DNA from: Eubacteriales bacterium
GTDB lineage: Bacteria > Bacillota > Clostridia > Christensenellales > CAG-138
Direction: 5' to 3'
DNA length: 7,142 nt
NCBI GenBank assembly: GCA_030695285.1
Contig: JAUYTF010000120.1
Coordinates: 1 to 7,142 of the forward strand
The notes under the pieces were generated by a model. That model did not search any database, was not told the DNA's origin, and worked only from the letters and a program-made list of their open reading frames with translations. Every line of letters starts with the position of its first letter. The stretch's first letter is position 1. The translations under genes were made by a program, and so were the position numbers. Below are positions 1 to 5,994 of this stretch, one piece after another.

Positions 1-825
1 GAAAGACTTAATCTTCTTAATGGGTTCCGGCTGTCTTTAGAGAACGTCATAAAGCAAACTAAACAGAAAAAGCTAGTTATTGTTGTTGATGAACTAGATC
101 GTTGTCGCCCAACATTCGCGATCCAAACTCTGGAATTAGCCAAACATTTATTTGCGATCCCAAATTTAGTATTCATATTTGCACTTGATATTGAGCAATT
201 GAGTTGCTCAGTGAAGACAGTTTATGGATCAAGTATGGATGCTGCTGTATACTTGTGTAGATTCTTTGACTATATTGGCAAAATGCCTAACCCAAACCAA
301 AGAATTTTTGTAAAAATGTGCCTTGAGCAACACAGGGCATCTACTTCTCTCATCGAAAATTGGAATCAGAAGATACCAGACTATTTTACTGCTCTTTCGA
401 TGTCATTTTCACTAAGTTTGAGAGATATTTCAACAATCATAAAAACTTACCAATTAGCATTAGATTCTTTTCTACTCGATTATAAGTATCCGCAATTTCA
501 TCTACTTTATCTTTTTCTGTTAACGCTAAAATATAAAGATGGTTCGTTATATTCTGATTTTCTTTTGCATAGACAAAACGACAAGTATAAGAAAAGCGGG
601 GATAACTGTTTAGCAAAAGTAAAGCACTATTTTCCAGACTTACCAAAAACGGAGAGTACAGTATTATCGGATCAACTCCAGCGTTTAAATAACACAACGG
701 TGTTGTCAAACGTTGAGTTTGGAGTCTATCCGAGTTATATTGATGCATTGAATAGAGAATCGCGAACAACACCCTTCCGAGTAGAGGCTGCTATTAAGGA
801 ATATGATATAAGAGGTAATGCTTGA
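1..825 (+). CDS. KAP-family P-loop NTPase, C-terminal part (5' end outside window; ends at a suspicious in-frame TGA)
   Basis: The frame is open from base 1, so this is the 3' part of a longer gene; 274 codons are visible before the TGA. Visible residues 25-34 read LVIVVDELDR followed by CRP, the Walker B of KAP NTPases (usually hhhhDDLDRCrP). Then come a helix leading to LVFIFALD (57-63), where the family has its post-Walker-B strand, and the YLCRFFD..MPNPN stretch (84-99), also typical of the family. Walker A and any membrane insert must lie upstream. KAP proteins are ATPases often membrane-linked; some, such as PifA of the F plasmid, act in phage exclusion. A defence role here is only inference. 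The gene is AT-rich, unlike everything to its right, which suggests transfer. A TTG at 199 is not a credible start because homology begins before it. The family call is firm; the function is unknown. Confidence 0.85.
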   Translation, partial: ERLNLLNGFRLSLENVIKQTKQKKLVIVVDELDRCRPTFAIQTLELAKHLFAIPNLVFIFALDIEQLSCSVKTVYGSSMDAAVYLCRFFDYIGKMPNPNQRIFVKMCLEQHRASTSLIENWNQKIPDYFTALSMSFSLSLRDISTIIKTYQLALDSFLLDYKYPQFHLLYLFLLTLKYKDGSLYSDFLLHRQNDKYKKSGDNCLAKVKHYFPDLPKTESTVLSDQLQRLNNTTVLSNVEFGVYPSYIDALNRESRTTPFRVEAAIKEYDIRGNA

Positions 826-1044
826 CTAATTATTACTCCGAAATTTAAAGACTCTAGAGGTAATATATATACTGGAAATCGAGAACAAATTGATGAAACT
901 GATGTATTAAGCGATGTAATCGAAGGAAACGACCTAGTTAAGTGGGACGGCGTTAAGAACATTTCTCTAGGTCAATATTATTACCAACAGCTCGAAATGT
1001 TCAACTTCGCGCTTACCGCTGACGATTCAGAATCCAAAGCTTGA
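826..1044 (+). pseudogene. In-frame continuation of the KAP NTPase gene beyond an internal TGA
   Basis: Directly after the TGA at 823-825 the same frame continues for 72 codons to a second TGA at 1042-1044. The translation looks like real protein, beginning LIITPKFKDSRGNIYTG and ending FNFALTADDSESKA: mixed hydrophobic and charged residues, no low complexity, and an acidic tail like a natural C-terminus. Base composition matches the upstream gene. The only in-frame ATG lies near 997, so an independent gene is unlikely. TGG encodes Trp on both sides of the TGA, and TGA ends the oxidoreductase and prfC genes, so a different genetic code is unlikely. A nonsense mutation (or sequencing error) in a longer gene is the simplest reading; stop-codon readthrough is possible because the context is TGACTA. 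Confidence 0.6.
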
Positions 1045-1061
1045 TTTAACAGTCCCCCACC

Positions 1062-1089
1062 TTGCAATTCCCCCGTATCGTGCTAAACT
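1062..1089 (+). promoter_or_regulatory. Possible sigma-A promoter of the oxidoreductase gene
   Basis: TTGCAA (1062-1067), a 16-base spacer, and an extended -10, TGC then TAAACT (1081-1089). Each hexamer matches the consensus at four of six positions; the TG element helps. Transcription would start near 1096, giving a leader of about 60 bases. The -10 overlaps the left arm of the hairpin that follows. Confidence 0.4.
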
Positions 1090-1138
1090 GAACGTAGTAG
1101 ATTTGTTGCGGCAAATCGAATTGCGTTCAGTTTTTATT
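1085..1138 (+). terminator. Long hairpin with T tract at the junction; probable terminator or leader structure
   Basis: AAACTGAACG (1085-1094) is perfectly complementary to CGTTCAGTTT (1124-1133). Pairing continues inward with four weaker pairs (1095-1098 with 1120-1123, two of them G-U). After a small internal loop, GATTTGT (1100-1106) pairs with GCAAATC (1111-1117) around a TGCG loop, for about 21 pairs in all. The right arm runs into TTTTTATT (1131-1138), as in an intrinsic terminator. The outer stem is not very GC-rich, so it may instead be a regulatory leader or an operator. Confidence 0.6.
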
Positions 1139-1158
1139 CGCTGAATTGAAAGGAACAA

Positions 1159-2433
1159 ATGAGTATGAACCCCGTTCGCATGATCGTTCTTGGCGCGGGC
1201 GCGCGCGGCATGGATGCCTATGCGCCATACGCCCTGCTCGCTCCCGACCAGCTCCAGATCGTTGCCGTCGCAGAGCCGCGTGAAGCGCGCAGAAGCGCCT
1301 TTGCCGCGCGCTACGGCGTCCCCGAAAGCGCTGTCTTTTCCGACTGGCGGGATGCCCTCATAGCCGGAATTCAAGCGGACGCGGTGCTCGTTGCCACGCA
1401 GGACAACCAGCATGTTGAGCCTGCGTGCGTTGCCATGGAGCACGGCTATGATGTATTGCTGGAAAAGCCCATCGCGAAAAGCGAAGCGGAGCTCAAGCAG
1501 ATTTATGATACGTCTGTCCGCACGGGGAAACGCGCGGCGGTTTGCCATGTGCTGCGCTACACGCGTTTTTTCAACTCGCTCAAGTCGATCATCGACAACG
1601 GCGAAATCGGCGACGTCGTCAACATCTCCCACAGCGAAAACATCGGGTTTTGGCACATGGCGCATAGCTTCGTGCGCGGCAACTGGCGCAGGGAGGATGA
1701 GACAAGCCCCCTGATCCTCGCAAAGAGCTGCCACGATACGGATATCCTGCTCTATCTCGTCGGCAAGGACTGCAAGCGCGTCGCCTCCTTTGGCAGCCTG
1801 AAGCACTTCACCGCCGAACACGCACCTGAGGGCAGCGCGGAACGCTGCCTCGACTGCAAAGTGGCCGCCACGTGCCCATACAGCGCGACGCGGCTTTATA
1901 TGATTCCGTTTCTCACCGGCTGGCCTGTCTCGGTCATTACCGATGACCTAAGCCCCGCGGGTAGGCTAAAAGCTCTGCGCGAAGGGCCTTACGGCAGATG
2001 CGTCTATCATTGCGACAACGATGTGGTAGATCACCAATCCACCGTGCTGGAGTTTGAGGGCGGCATCACGGCGACCATGACCGTCTCCGCGTTTACCGAT
2101 TTTCGCCACGGGCGCACGGTTCACATCATGGGTTCGCACGGCGAAATCCGCGCCAAGATGTCCGACGAGACCATTGAGGTGACCAATTTTCGCGACGGCA
2201 CTGTCCGCACCACGGAAAACCCGCTACCCGGCGGCATGGGGGACGGACACGGCGGCGGAGACATGGGGCTGATCGCATCGTTTGTGCGCATGGAGCGCGG
2301 AGAAGAGGGCGCGGTAAAGAGCTCGATCCGGGACGCGATTCAGAGCCACCTGATCTGCATCGCAGCGGAAGAATCACGAAAGAACCATACCGTGGTCGAC
2401 ATCCACAATGTTGGATCAGAAAAAGTTGGATGA
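1159..2433 (+). CDS. Gfo/Idh/MocA-family NAD(P)-dependent oxidoreductase
   Basis: A 424-residue protein. Residues 8-17 form the first Rossmann strand and glycine loop (MIVLGAGARG); an acidic AEP at 38-40 closes the second strand, suggesting NAD binding. EKP at 102-104 is the family signature with its catalytic/cofactor lysine, and SCHDTD at 190-195 holds the usual active-site histidine. The C-terminal alpha/beta domain, including FEGGITATMTVSAF at 299-312, is typical. An insert at about 215-290 carries C230, C233, C239, C281 and C285, probably a metal site as in many gut-Firmicutes members. The family oxidises or reduces sugars, inositols and related polyols in the cytoplasm; the substrate cannot be read from the sequence. 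AAAGGA at 1149-1154 is the ribosome site, close to the ATG at 1159; the ATG at 1165 (Met3) is an alternative start. The following membrane-protein gene starts 45 bases after the stop. Confidence 0.92.
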   Translation: MSMNPVRMIVLGAGARGMDAYAPYALLAPDQLQIVAVAEPREARRSAFAARYGVPESAVFSDWRDALIAGIQADAVLVATQDNQHVEPACVAMEHGYDVLLEKPIAKSEAELKQIYDTSVRTGKRAAVCHVLRYTRFFNSLKSIIDNGEIGDVVNISHSENIGFWHMAHSFVRGNWRREDETSPLILAKSCHDTDILLYLVGKDCKRVASFGSLKHFTAEHAPEGSAERCLDCKVAATCPYSATRLYMIPFLTGWPVSVITDDLSPAGRLKALREGPYGRCVYHCDNDVVDHQSTVLEFEGGITATMTVSAFTDFRHGRTVHIMGSHGEIRAKMSDETIEVTNFRDGTVRTTENPLPGGMGDGHGGGDMGLIASFVRMERGEEGAVKSSIRDAIQSHLICIAAEESRKNHTVVDIHNVGSEKVG

Positions 2434-2478
2434 ATCGATCAAAAACACAGCAAATGCAATAATCGGAGGAAGAAAGAA

Positions 2479-2985
2479 ATGCAGCAAAAGACACGTACGG
2501 CTTCGTTCCTGCTCGTGATCAGCTGGATCTATATCATTTTCTCACTCGGCATGATCGCGTTTGCGCTCTATAATCTGACAAACGTGGAAGTAAGGCTCAC
2601 GTTCGCTGGTGTGACCGACGCGGTGTTTTTCCTCATCGGCGGTGCGCTGGGTGTCCTCGCGGGCATATTCGGGCTGGTGAGCAAGCACCTCAAGCGCTGC
2701 CGCCTGATGGGGCTTATCCTGCTCGCCATCGCCGCCGTTCCGCTGCTGATCAACCTGCTGGCGGGAGAAACGCTTGAAACATACTGGAAAAACATCGCGG
2801 TGATGGTGCTGCCTTTTCTGTATCTACTTGCGGCTTTGATCAAGCGCAGCGAGAGGAGTCCGGCGGCGATTCCGGCCGACAGCGCGCCTTATTTCCCCGT
2901 CGCGCCTGCACCCGCACCGCAGCCCGCAGAACAGCCGGAAAGCAAGCCTGCCGAACCGGAAACAAAGCCGGAACAGCAACCGTAA
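2479..2985 (+). CDS. Small membrane protein, four predicted helices with a Pro/Glu-rich tail
   Basis: A 168-residue protein that I do not assign to a named family. Hydrophobic segments lie at about residues 9-31, 46-67, 75-94 and 106-121, with short basic linkers (KHLKRCR at 69-75, IKRSER at 121-126). From about residue 127 the protein becomes a hydrophilic tail rich in Pro, Ala, Glu and Lys (APAPAPQPAEQPESKPAEPE) that is probably disordered. The positive-inside rule favours a cytoplasmic tail, since KR-rich linkers precede it. GGAGG at 2465-2469 gives a clear ribosome site nine bases before the ATG. The gene follows the oxidoreductase with no terminator between, so co-transcription is likely, but nothing indicates a shared function. 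It is certainly a coding gene by ribosome site and helix pattern; its role is unknown. Confidence 0.8.
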   Translation: MQQKTRTASFLLVISWIYIIFSLGMIAFALYNLTNVEVRLTFAGVTDAVFFLIGGALGVLAGIFGLVSKHLKRCRLMGLILLAIAAVPLLINLLAGETLETYWKNIAVMVLPFLYLLAALIKRSERSPAAIPADSAPYFPVAPAPAPQPAEQPESKPAEPETKPEQQP

Positions 2986-3079
2986 ATCGCGGACCGATCA
3001 GCGCCGCCCTCGCTTGTTTCACGCGCGCGTAAAGCAGCAAAACCAAGGAAAATGGCATGAAGAATTTGGCGAAAAGCTC

Positions 3080-3108
3080 TTGCATTTTGATAGGGTCTGT
3101 TGTATCAT
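3080..3108 (+). promoter_or_regulatory. Promoter of the tRNA-Ala gene
   Basis: TTGCAT (3080-3085), a 17-base spacer and TATCAT (3103-3108, five of six matches to TATAAT). Transcription would start near 3115, leaving a short 5' leader before the mature tRNA at 3122. The remaining bases from 2986 to 3079 show only a 10-base palindrome, ACGCGCGCGT (3021-3030), and no gene. Confidence 0.6.
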
Positions 3109-3121
3109 AATCAAGCGGCTT

Positions 3122-3197
3122 GGGGCATTAGCACAGTTGGTAGCGCGCAACGTTCGCAATGTTGAGGTCGGGGGTTCGAATCCCCCATGCTCCACCA
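3122..3197 (+). tRNA. tRNA-Ala, anticodon CGC
   Basis: A 76-base cloverleaf with encoded CCA. Acceptor arms are GGGGCAT (3122-3128) and ATGCTCC (3187-3193), with G3-U70, the alanine identity pair, and discriminator A73. D arm is 3131-3146 with one A-C mismatch in its stem (positions 12/23). Anticodon stem is CAACG/TGTTG around the loop TTCGCAA, anticodon CGC at 3155-3157, which reads GCG. The variable loop is AGGTC; the T arm is GGGGG/CCCCC around TTCGAAT. The CGC isoacceptor is less usual than UGC or GGC and fits a GC-rich genome in which GCG codons are common, as seen in the neighbouring genes. Confidence 0.95.
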
Positions 3198-3209
3198 AGC
3201 AAACAGAAA

Positions 3210-3240
3210 CCCCGTCTGAACAAGGCGGGGCTCTTTTTTT
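3210..3240 (+). terminator. Intrinsic terminator of tRNA-Ala
   Basis: CCCCGTCT (3210-3217) pairs with AGGCGGGG (3223-3230), eight pairs with one G-U, around a GAACA loop. It is followed by CTC and seven T residues (3234-3240). It lies 12 bases after the tRNA CCA end. Confidence 0.92.
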
Positions 3241-3243
3241 GAT

Positions 3244-3275
3244 AAGAACAGAGTTGCGTTGAGAACTCTGTTTTT
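3244..3275 (+). terminator. Second hairpin with T tract, upstream of prfC
   Basis: AAGAACAGAGTT (3244-3255) pairs with AACTCTGTTTTT (3264-3275), twelve pairs with one G-U, around an eight-base loop. The 3' arm ends in five T residues, so part of the U tract pairs with the stem. It starts four bases after the first terminator. It may be a back-up terminator, or a hairpin in the prfC leader. Confidence 0.55.
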
Positions 3276-3338
3276 CGGAAGCATTCGGGCGATAATTGCC
3301 CTCGGACAGGCTCGGATGAGCCGGATAAGGACTACACC

Positions 3339-4931
3339 ATGGAAACCATCAAACGGGAAGTCAGTCGCAGAAAGACGTTTGCGATCATTTCGCATCCCGA
3401 CGCGGGCAAGACCACGCTCACTGAGAAGCTGCTGCTCTTTGGAGGGGCGATTCGCCTCGCTGGCACGGTCAAGGGCAGAAAGGCGAGCAAATACGCCGTT
3501 TCAGACTGGATGGAGATCGAAAAACAGAGAGGTATCTCGGTCACGTCCAGCGTGCTTAATTTTGACTACGATGGCTATCGAATCAATATTCTCGATACGC
3601 CCGGCCATCAGGATTTCAGCGAGGACACTTACCGTACGCTGACCGCCGCAGACAGCGCGGTGATGCTCATCGACGGCGCAAAGGGCGTAGAGGAGCAGAC
3701 GAAAAAGCTCTTTCACGTCTGCCGCATGTTCGGCATCCCGATCTTCACGTTTGTCAACAAGCTCGACCGCCACTGCAAAAACCCGCTCGCCCTCATGGAG
3801 GAGCTTGAGTCTACGCTCGGCATTCACGCATATCCGATGAACTGGCCGATCGGCATCGACGGCGACTTTCGCGGCGTTTACGACCGCAGGACAAAGCGTA
3901 TTGAGCTATTCACCGGCGGCAGACACGGGCAGGAGACCACGGTTTCGGATGAAGGGGACATCGACGACGAGCGCTTTCGCGCCATCCTCGGCGATTATCT
4001 CTACGATCATTTGCTTGAGGAGATCGAGCTTCTAGAGATCGCGGGGGACGAGCTGGATATGGAGAAAGTACGCGCGGGGGAACTCACGCCGATGTTTTTC
4101 GGCAGCGCGATGACCAACTTCGGCGTGCGCCCGTTTCTGGAGGCGTTCATCGATATGGCACCGTCTCCCTATGCCAAACGGCACAGTGACGGCAGCGTCG
4201 AGCCGGACAGCGCGGATTTCTCCGGCTTCATCTTCAAAATTCAGGCGAATATGGATCCGGCGCATCGCGACAGAATCGCGTTTTTGCGCATCTGCTCCGG
4301 CAAGTTTGAAAAAGGCATGGAGGTTGTCCACCAGCGCACGAATAAAACCATGCGGCTATCGCAGTCTCAGCAGTTTCTCGCGCAGGAGCGCGTAAGCGTG
4401 GAAGAAGCGTACGCGGGCGACATCATCGGCGTGTTTGACCCCGGCTGTTTCCTGATTGGAGACACGCTCTGTAACGGCAAAAATGCGTTTCAGTTTGAAG
4501 GCATTCCCATGTTTCCCTCCGAGCACTTCGCTGAAGTGAACGCGGTTGACTCCGGCAAGCGCAAACAATTCCTCAAGGGCATCAAGCAGATCTCCGAAGA
4601 GGGCGCGATTCAGGTGTTTAAGCAGCCGGATCTCGGTGTGGAGCGCTTCACCATCGGCGTTGCGGGCGCGCTGCAATTCGAGGTGCTCGAATACCGTCTC
4701 AAGAACGAATATAACGTCGAGATCACCATTCGCAAGCTGCCCTATCAGCTCGCGCGCTGGGTCGTCACCGACCGTTTCAATAAGGACATGCTCGCCTATA
4801 CGGATACGCTGCTATTGGAGGATCAGTATCAGCGCCCGGTGGTGCTCTTTAAAAACGAGTGGTCGCTCAGCCGTATGGAGGACAAGAACAAGGAAGTCAA
4901 GTTCCTCGACATCGCGCCGGTGAACAATTGA
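3339..4931 (+). CDS. prfC: Peptide chain release factor 3 (RF3), translational GTPase
   Basis: A 530-residue cytoplasmic GTPase, the usual length of RF3 (E. coli RF3 is 529). In translation termination it removes RF1/RF2 from the ribosome after peptide release, using GTP. All G motifs are present: G1 HPDAGKTT (19-26), G2 region QRGISVTSS (63-71), G3 DTPGHQDF (86-93), G4 NKLD (140-143), G5 GSAM (255-258). The RF3 stretch YPMNWPIGIDGDFRGVYD (165-182) sets it apart from EF-G and tetracycline-protection proteins. Domain 2 starts at about 295 (GFIFKIQANMDPAHRDR), and domain 3 includes GALQFEVLEYRL (443-454). AAGGA at 3327-3331 is seven bases before the ATG. A GATAAT at 3291-3296 could be a -10 element but has no good -35. 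No defects are seen. Confidence 0.97.
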   Translation: METIKREVSRRKTFAIISHPDAGKTTLTEKLLLFGGAIRLAGTVKGRKASKYAVSDWMEIEKQRGISVTSSVLNFDYDGYRINILDTPGHQDFSEDTYRTLTAADSAVMLIDGAKGVEEQTKKLFHVCRMFGIPIFTFVNKLDRHCKNPLALMEELESTLGIHAYPMNWPIGIDGDFRGVYDRRTKRIELFTGGRHGQETTVSDEGDIDDERFRAILGDYLYDHLLEEIELLEIAGDELDMEKVRAGELTPMFFGSAMTNFGVRPFLEAFIDMAPSPYAKRHSDGSVEPDSADFSGFIFKIQANMDPAHRDRIAFLRICSGKFEKGMEVVHQRTNKTMRLSQSQQFLAQERVSVEEAYAGDIIGVFDPGCFLIGDTLCNGKNAFQFEGIPMFPSEHFAEVNAVDSGKRKQFLKGIKQISEEGAIQVFKQPDLGVERFTIGVAGALQFEVLEYRLKNEYNVEITIRKLPYQLARWVVTDRFNKDMLAYTDTLLLEDQYQRPVVLFKNEWSLSRMEDKNKEVKFLDIAPVNN

Positions 4932-5001
4932 TTTGCGCAAAAATTGCGTGCGTCGCTCTCGAAATTTTTACATGCAAGTTACCTTCATTTTGCGTGTTTC
5001 C

Positions 5002-5010
5002 TGCTATACT
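5002..5010 (+). promoter_or_regulatory. Possible extended -10 promoter of the downstream small-gene run
   Basis: TGCTATACT has a TG element one base before TATACT (five of six matches to TATAAT). No convincing -35 is found 16-18 bases upstream, which extended -10 promoters can lack. Transcription would start near 5017, just before the AGGAGGG ribosome site at 5026-5032. Confidence 0.45.
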
Positions 5011-5038
5011 GGAAGAAAAATCGGCAGGAGGGTAACGT

Positions 5039-5518
5039 ATGCCGTTATCGGTGATTCTAAGGCCAATGCTCGTTTCCGATTTGCCGCTCTTTCAGGAGTG
5101 GCTGTTTGTGCCGCATGTCGCCGCCTGGTATCATGAACCGGAGGATTGGATCTTTGAGGTGGAGCATCAGGACGACGAATTCGCCTTTGTACGGCACTTT
5201 ATTGTAGAAAGCGCTGGCAACCCCGTCGGCTTTTGCCAATATTACCCGTATTGGCTCAGCGGCGAAGACTGGCACGGAACCATCCCGCTGAAAGGCACCT
5301 ATAGCATCGACTATCTGATCGGTGAAAAGGCATTTCTCGGCAAGGGATACGGTACGCAGATCATACTTGCGCTACTGGAGAAGATCCGCTCAGAGACGGA
5401 CGCTGCGCGCGTGATCGTTCAGCCCGAGCCTGAGAATCAGGCATCCTGCGGCGTACTTCGCGCTGTCGGTTTTGCTTTTGATGAGGAAAACGGGGTCTAT
5501 CTGCTCACGCTTTCGTAA
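5039..5518 (+). CDS. GNAT-family N-acetyltransferase, AAC(6')-like
   Basis: A 159-residue protein using acetyl-CoA to acetylate an amine; the substrate is unknown. The N-terminal LRPMLVSDLPLFQEWLFVPHVAAWY (7-31) and the central IDYLIGEKAFLGKGYGTQII (90-109) follow the layout of the aminoglycoside 6'-acetyltransferase/siderophore acyltransferase group of GNATs, where the corresponding pattern is LDQFIGxxxxLGKGxGT. LGKGYGT (100-106) is the pyrophosphate-binding loop of motif A. The end, PENQASCGVLRAVGF (131-145), is the usual N-x(n)-VGF motif B. AGGAGGG at 5026-5032, six bases before the ATG, fixes the start. Resistance activity cannot be concluded: many chromosomal relatives have other amines as substrates. 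The next gene follows after 46 bases. Confidence 0.88.
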   Translation: MPLSVILRPMLVSDLPLFQEWLFVPHVAAWYHEPEDWIFEVEHQDDEFAFVRHFIVESAGNPVGFCQYYPYWLSGEDWHGTIPLKGTYSIDYLIGEKAFLGKGYGTQIILALLEKIRSETDAARVIVQPEPENQASCGVLRAVGFAFDEENGVYLLTLS

Positions 5519-5564
5519 AACCCAGCCAAGAATCTATGCAAATCCATCCAGACAGGAGCGCGCC

Positions 5565-5942
5565 ATGATCGATTTTCAAAACGCAGTGTTTCTCAAGCTT
5601 CGCCCCGTTGCGGACAACACGTTTTCTGCCGTGATTGAGGCGATGTTTATCCCCGGCGAAGAGATTCTCTGCTCGTTTCAGACCGTGCGCGACGGCGTGG
5701 TGTTCACCAACAAGCGCATCTTTGCCATCAATGTGAAGGGCATCACCGGCAAGAAGAAGGATTTCACCTCGCTGCCGTACAGTAAGATTCAGGCGTTTTC
5801 GGTAGAGACCGCGGGCGTGCTGGATCTTGACAGCGAACTGGAACTGTGGTTTGCGGGCATGGGGAAGGTGAAGTTTGAGTTTGTCAGCCGGGCGGATGTC
5901 TCCTGCATCTGCCGCATCATCTCCGGCTATGTGCTGCAATAA
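5565..5942 (+). CDS. Bacterial PH-domain protein (YvbH-like, PF08000 type)
   Basis: A 125-residue protein made almost wholly of one domain. The stretch VVFTNKRIFAINVKGITGKKKDF (45-67), then LPYSKIQAFSVETAG (70-84) and LDLDSELELWFAG (86-98), is the characteristic core of the small bacterial pleckstrin-homology-like proteins such as B. subtilis YvbH. These are probably cytoplasmic beta-sandwich proteins; no activity is established and no catalytic residues are seen. No signal peptide or membrane helix is present. The frame is open further upstream to an ATG at 5472, but that overlaps the GNAT gene; AGGAG at 5554-5558, six bases before the ATG at 5565, and the family length favour the short form. 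The next gene follows after 52 bases that hold a 10-base palindrome, CATGCGCATG (5957-5966). Confidence 0.88.
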   Translation: MIDFQNAVFLKLRPVADNTFSAVIEAMFIPGEEILCSFQTVRDGVVFTNKRIFAINVKGITGKKKDFTSLPYSKIQAFSVETAGVLDLDSELELWFAGMGKVKFEFVSRADVSCICRIISGYVLQ

Positions 5943-5994
5943 ATCGTTTCTTCATGCATGCGCATGATTGCGCCTGCCTTAGAGAGGTATTTTT

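Noticed and set aside
823..870. TGA at 823 as a selenocysteine codon
   Set aside because: No bacterial SECIS-like hairpin follows the TGA; the next 40 bases are AT-rich with only the short palindrome CTCTAGAG (852-859).
437..962. Minus-strand open frames opposite the KAP gene
   Set aside because: They overlap a clear KAP NTPase frame and its extension, have no ribosome site I can see, and give no recognisable protein.
1027..1821. A 264-codon open frame on the minus strand
   Set aside because: It runs antisense through the well-supported oxidoreductase gene, matches no family I recognise, and is the expected mirror frame of GC-rich coding DNA.
3122..3197. The tRNA gene as the attachment site of the AT-rich segment
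   Set aside because: About 2 kb of host-like GC-rich genes separate them, and I find no copy of the tRNA 3' end near the junction at 1045-1158; C-runs there resemble it only weakly.
3014..3262. A plus-strand open frame of 82 codons
   Set aside because: It reads through the tRNA gene and its terminator and has no ribosome site.
4936..4969. A terminator after prfC from CGCAA/TTGCG and a later T5 run
   Set aside because: The stem is only five pairs with a three-base loop, and the T run is 16 bases further on.
5472..5564. An upstream ATG start for the PH-domain gene
   Set aside because: The extra residues overlap the GNAT gene and are outside the family domain, while the ATG at 5565 has a good ribosome site.
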